NCBI RefSeq assembly: GCF_014196115.1
Contig: NZ_JACIDB010000007.1
Coordinates: 1 to 64,000, forward strand
From: Sphingomonas aquatilis
GTDB lineage: Bacteria; Pseudomonadota; Alphaproteobacteria; Sphingomonadales; Sphingomonadaceae
Reading direction: 5' to 3'
DNA length: 64,000 bases
Positions 62,470 to 64,000 of the stretch are shown here, piece after piece. Within the stretch, counting starts at the first letter, position 1, and every line of letters begins with the position of its first letter. The notes beneath the pieces are model-generated. The model worked only from the letters and a program-made list of their open reading frames with translations, made no database searches and was not told where the DNA came from. Made by a program: the position numbers and the translations under genes.

Positions 62470-63095
62470 CAGCTGCGCAGGCCCATCAGCGACAGCACCT
62501 CCTTGCGGCTGCGCTCGTCGTCGCGGAACACGCCCATCATCCGGCTCGTCACCATCGACACGCCGGGCGTGCGCACGCCGCGCGCGGTCATGCAGGCGTG
62601 GCTCGCCTCGATCACCACCGCGACACCCTGCGGGCGCAGATTCTGCCAGATGCAATCGGCGACTTCCGCGGTCAGCCGCTCCTGCACCTGCAACCGCCGG
62701 GCAAAGCCGTGCAGCACGCGCGCCAGCTTGCTGATGCCGACGACATGATCCTTGGGCAGATAGGCGATATGCGCCTTGCCGATGATCGGCGCCATGTGAT
62801 GCTCGCAATGCGACTGGAAGGGGATATCCTTCAGCAGCACGATCTCGTCATAGCCGCCGACCTCCTCGAACACGCGCGACAGATGATGCGCGGGATCGTC
62901 GCCATAGCCGGCGCAATATTCGCGCCATGCCTTGGCGACACGGCGCGGCGTGTCGACCAGCCCTTCGCGCGTGGGATCGTCGCCTGCCCAGCGGATCAGC
63001 GTGCGGATCGCTTCCGCCACATCCTGGGGGATCGCAGCCTCGGCCGCGGAGCCGACCAGATCTCCGTCGTCCGGTGCCGCGTGATCGTGTGACAT
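62469..63095 (-). CDS. folE: GTP cyclohydrolase I
   Basis: 208 residues. LIRWAGDDPTREGLVDTPRRVAKA-type start, the zinc site in PFQSHCEHHMAPI, HVVGISKLARVLHGFARRLQ, and SHACMTARGVRTPGVSMVTS. It converts GTP to 7,8-dihydroneopterin triphosphate, the first step in pterin and folate synthesis. Length and motifs are normal. It is the first gene of the folE - SDR - folB operon, divergent from the receptor at 63317. Confidence 0.95.
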   Translation of the reverse strand: MSHDHAAPDDGDLVGSAAEAAIPQDVAEAIRTLIRWAGDDPTREGLVDTPRRVAKAWREYCAGYGDDPAHHLSRVFEEVGGYDEIVLLKDIPFQSHCEHHMAPIIGKAHIAYLPKDHVVGISKLARVLHGFARRLQVQERLTAEVADCIWQNLRPQGVAVVIEASHACMTARGVRTPGVSMVTSRMMGVFRDDERSRKEVLSLMGLRS

Positions 63096-63316
63096 TCCAT
63101 ACCCTTTCAGCCAACAGGCTCATCGCTGCGGTGCAGCAAACCTTACGTTCAATTTCGCAACTTATCGTGGTGACCGCCGCGGCCCCGCATACGGCAGTTT
63201 CCCGCTGTACAAAACGTTTGACGACGACGAAATTCCGACGCTAACTCCACCATACCGAAGACTGGAAACCGCTCTACCGGCGCAAGACCGGATGGCGACA
63301 GGGAGACGAGGCCATC

Positions 63317-64000
63317 ATGAAGAAATTCGAACTGCTTGCCGCATCCGCCCTCGCCATGACGGCCGCCATGCCCGCCGCCGCACAGACGGGCGCTACCACG
63401 TCCGCGCAGAATACGGCACCCACCAACGGCCCCGGACAGGAAGCGACCTCGGCGCAGAGCATCGATCCCAATGCCGCGTCCGCCGATACGGGCATCCAGG
63501 ACATCGTCGTCACCGCGCAGCGTCAGTCGCAGCGGTTGCAGGACGTGCCGATCGCGGTCAGCGCCTTTTCCGCCGACAACATCGAAAAGCAGCAGATCGT
63601 CAACCCGATCGCGCTGCAACAGTCGCTGCCCAGCATCACCTTCACGAAAACGGGCTATACGACCTCCAGCTTCACGATCCGCGGCATCGGCGACCTGTGC
63701 GTCGGCGTAACGTGCGATCAGGCGACGGCGATCCACGTCAACGACATGCCGCTCGCCACCACCCGCCTGTTCGAAAGCGAATTCTTCGACCTCGAACGCG
63801 TCGAAGTGCTGCGCGGGCCGCAGGGCACGCTGTTCGGCCGCAACGCGACGTCGGGCGTCGTCAACTTCATCACCGCCAAGCCCGATCTCAGCGGCGTCCA
63901 TGCCGCGGGCGAATTCGAATATGGCAATTACGATTCGAAGCGCGCGAAGGCGATGTTCAATCTGCCGATCACCGACACGCTCGGCATCCGCGTCGCCGGC
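63317..64000 (+). CDS. TonB-dependent receptor, 5' part (cut by window end)
   Basis: The frame is open from the ATG at 63317 to the last base (228 codons). A signal peptide ends at AAAQ; a Thr/Ala/Asn-rich linker precedes QDIVVTAQRQSQRLQDVPIA, the usual TonB-box and plug start. The plug then has SFTIRGIG, IHVNDMPLA, LERVEVLRGPQGTLFGRNAT and GVVNFITAKP. No STN domain. The barrel lies outside the window. The LFGRNAT signature matches the subfamily of the receptor at 15702-18104. Confidence 0.88.
   Translation, partial: MKKFELLAASALAMTAAMPAAAQTGATTSAQNTAPTNGPGQEATSAQSIDPNAASADTGIQDIVVTAQRQSQRLQDVPIAVSAFSADNIEKQQIVNPIALQQSLPSITFTKTGYTTSSFTIRGIGDLCVGVTCDQATAIHVNDMPLATTRLFESEFFDLERVEVLRGPQGTLFGRNATSGVVNFITAKPDLSGVHAAGEFEYGNYDSKRAKAMFNLPITDTLGIRVAG

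Overview
The window looks like chromosomal DNA of a Sphingomonas-like alphaproteobacterium (Sphingomonadaceae). The grounds are high GC, seven TonB-dependent receptors (the last cut by the window end), FecI/FecR-type surface signalling, DUF2585, DUF1178, DUF2254 and DUF389 proteins, and the gene order comF - grxC - nitrilase - DUF1178 next to a methyltransferase. This is inference from gene content; no 16S rRNA or other taxonomic marker is present.

Layout. 1-0.45 kb: 3' remnant of a DUF2252 gene. 0.5-7.4 kb: a TonB receptor divergent from an OmpR-type two-component pair, then three small envelope proteins. 7.5-13.9 kb: an ECF sigma factor, FecR and STN-domain receptor operon, divergent from an MFS transporter plus metallophosphoesterase pair. 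14.5-15.6 kb: an IS110/IS1111-type element whose transposase has an in-frame amber codon. 15.7-18.8 kb: a Mop protein, a ModE-type HTH protein and a TonB receptor on one strand, which reads as a molybdate-responsive uptake operon. 19.2-23.7 kb: an ion-transport cluster in decay (internally deleted potassium channel, frameshifted DUF389 protein, intact CPA1 antiporter and DUF2254 protein).

23.7-30.5 kb is an accessory stretch with less dense coding. It holds an IS3 remnant, a YqiJ/flotillin (YqiK) pair, a degenerate IS1182-like element with recognisable terminal inverted repeats, a DUF2306 gene cut by that element, and a secreted two-lobe aspartyl protease. 30.5-36.9 kb holds a TonB receptor overlapping a Tat-type class V aminotransferase (epimerase-like), followed by two tandem beta-lactamase-fold serine hydrolases; it may be a peptide or beta-lactam-like scavenging locus. 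37.0-41.8 kb is a four-gene exporter (TolC, HlyD and two ABC-2 permeases) joined by 4-base overlaps with no ATPase gene. 42-46 kb: royal-jelly-type beta-propeller, OYE-type ene-reductase, DJ-1/PfpI protein and a divergent LysR regulator.

46.2-64 kb is mostly core genome: tRNA-Ser(CGA), hspQ, a large TonB receptor, rplU-rpmA with a strong structured terminator region, a GNAT enzyme, gmk, DUF2585, fumC, several small uncharacterised proteins, tRNA-Arg(CCT), DUF1178 - nitrilase - grxC - comF, a methyltransferase, and a pteridine operon folE - SDR (FolM-like) - folB. The end holds the 5' part of one more TonB receptor. Two copies of a long palindromic repeat (51.4 and 61.3 kb) lie in intergenic gaps of this core part.

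The main themes are nutrient acquisition across the outer membrane, each receptor paired with a different regulatory or enzymatic partner, and visible genome erosion (five broken genes and three insertion-sequence traces) between 13.9 and 30 kb.
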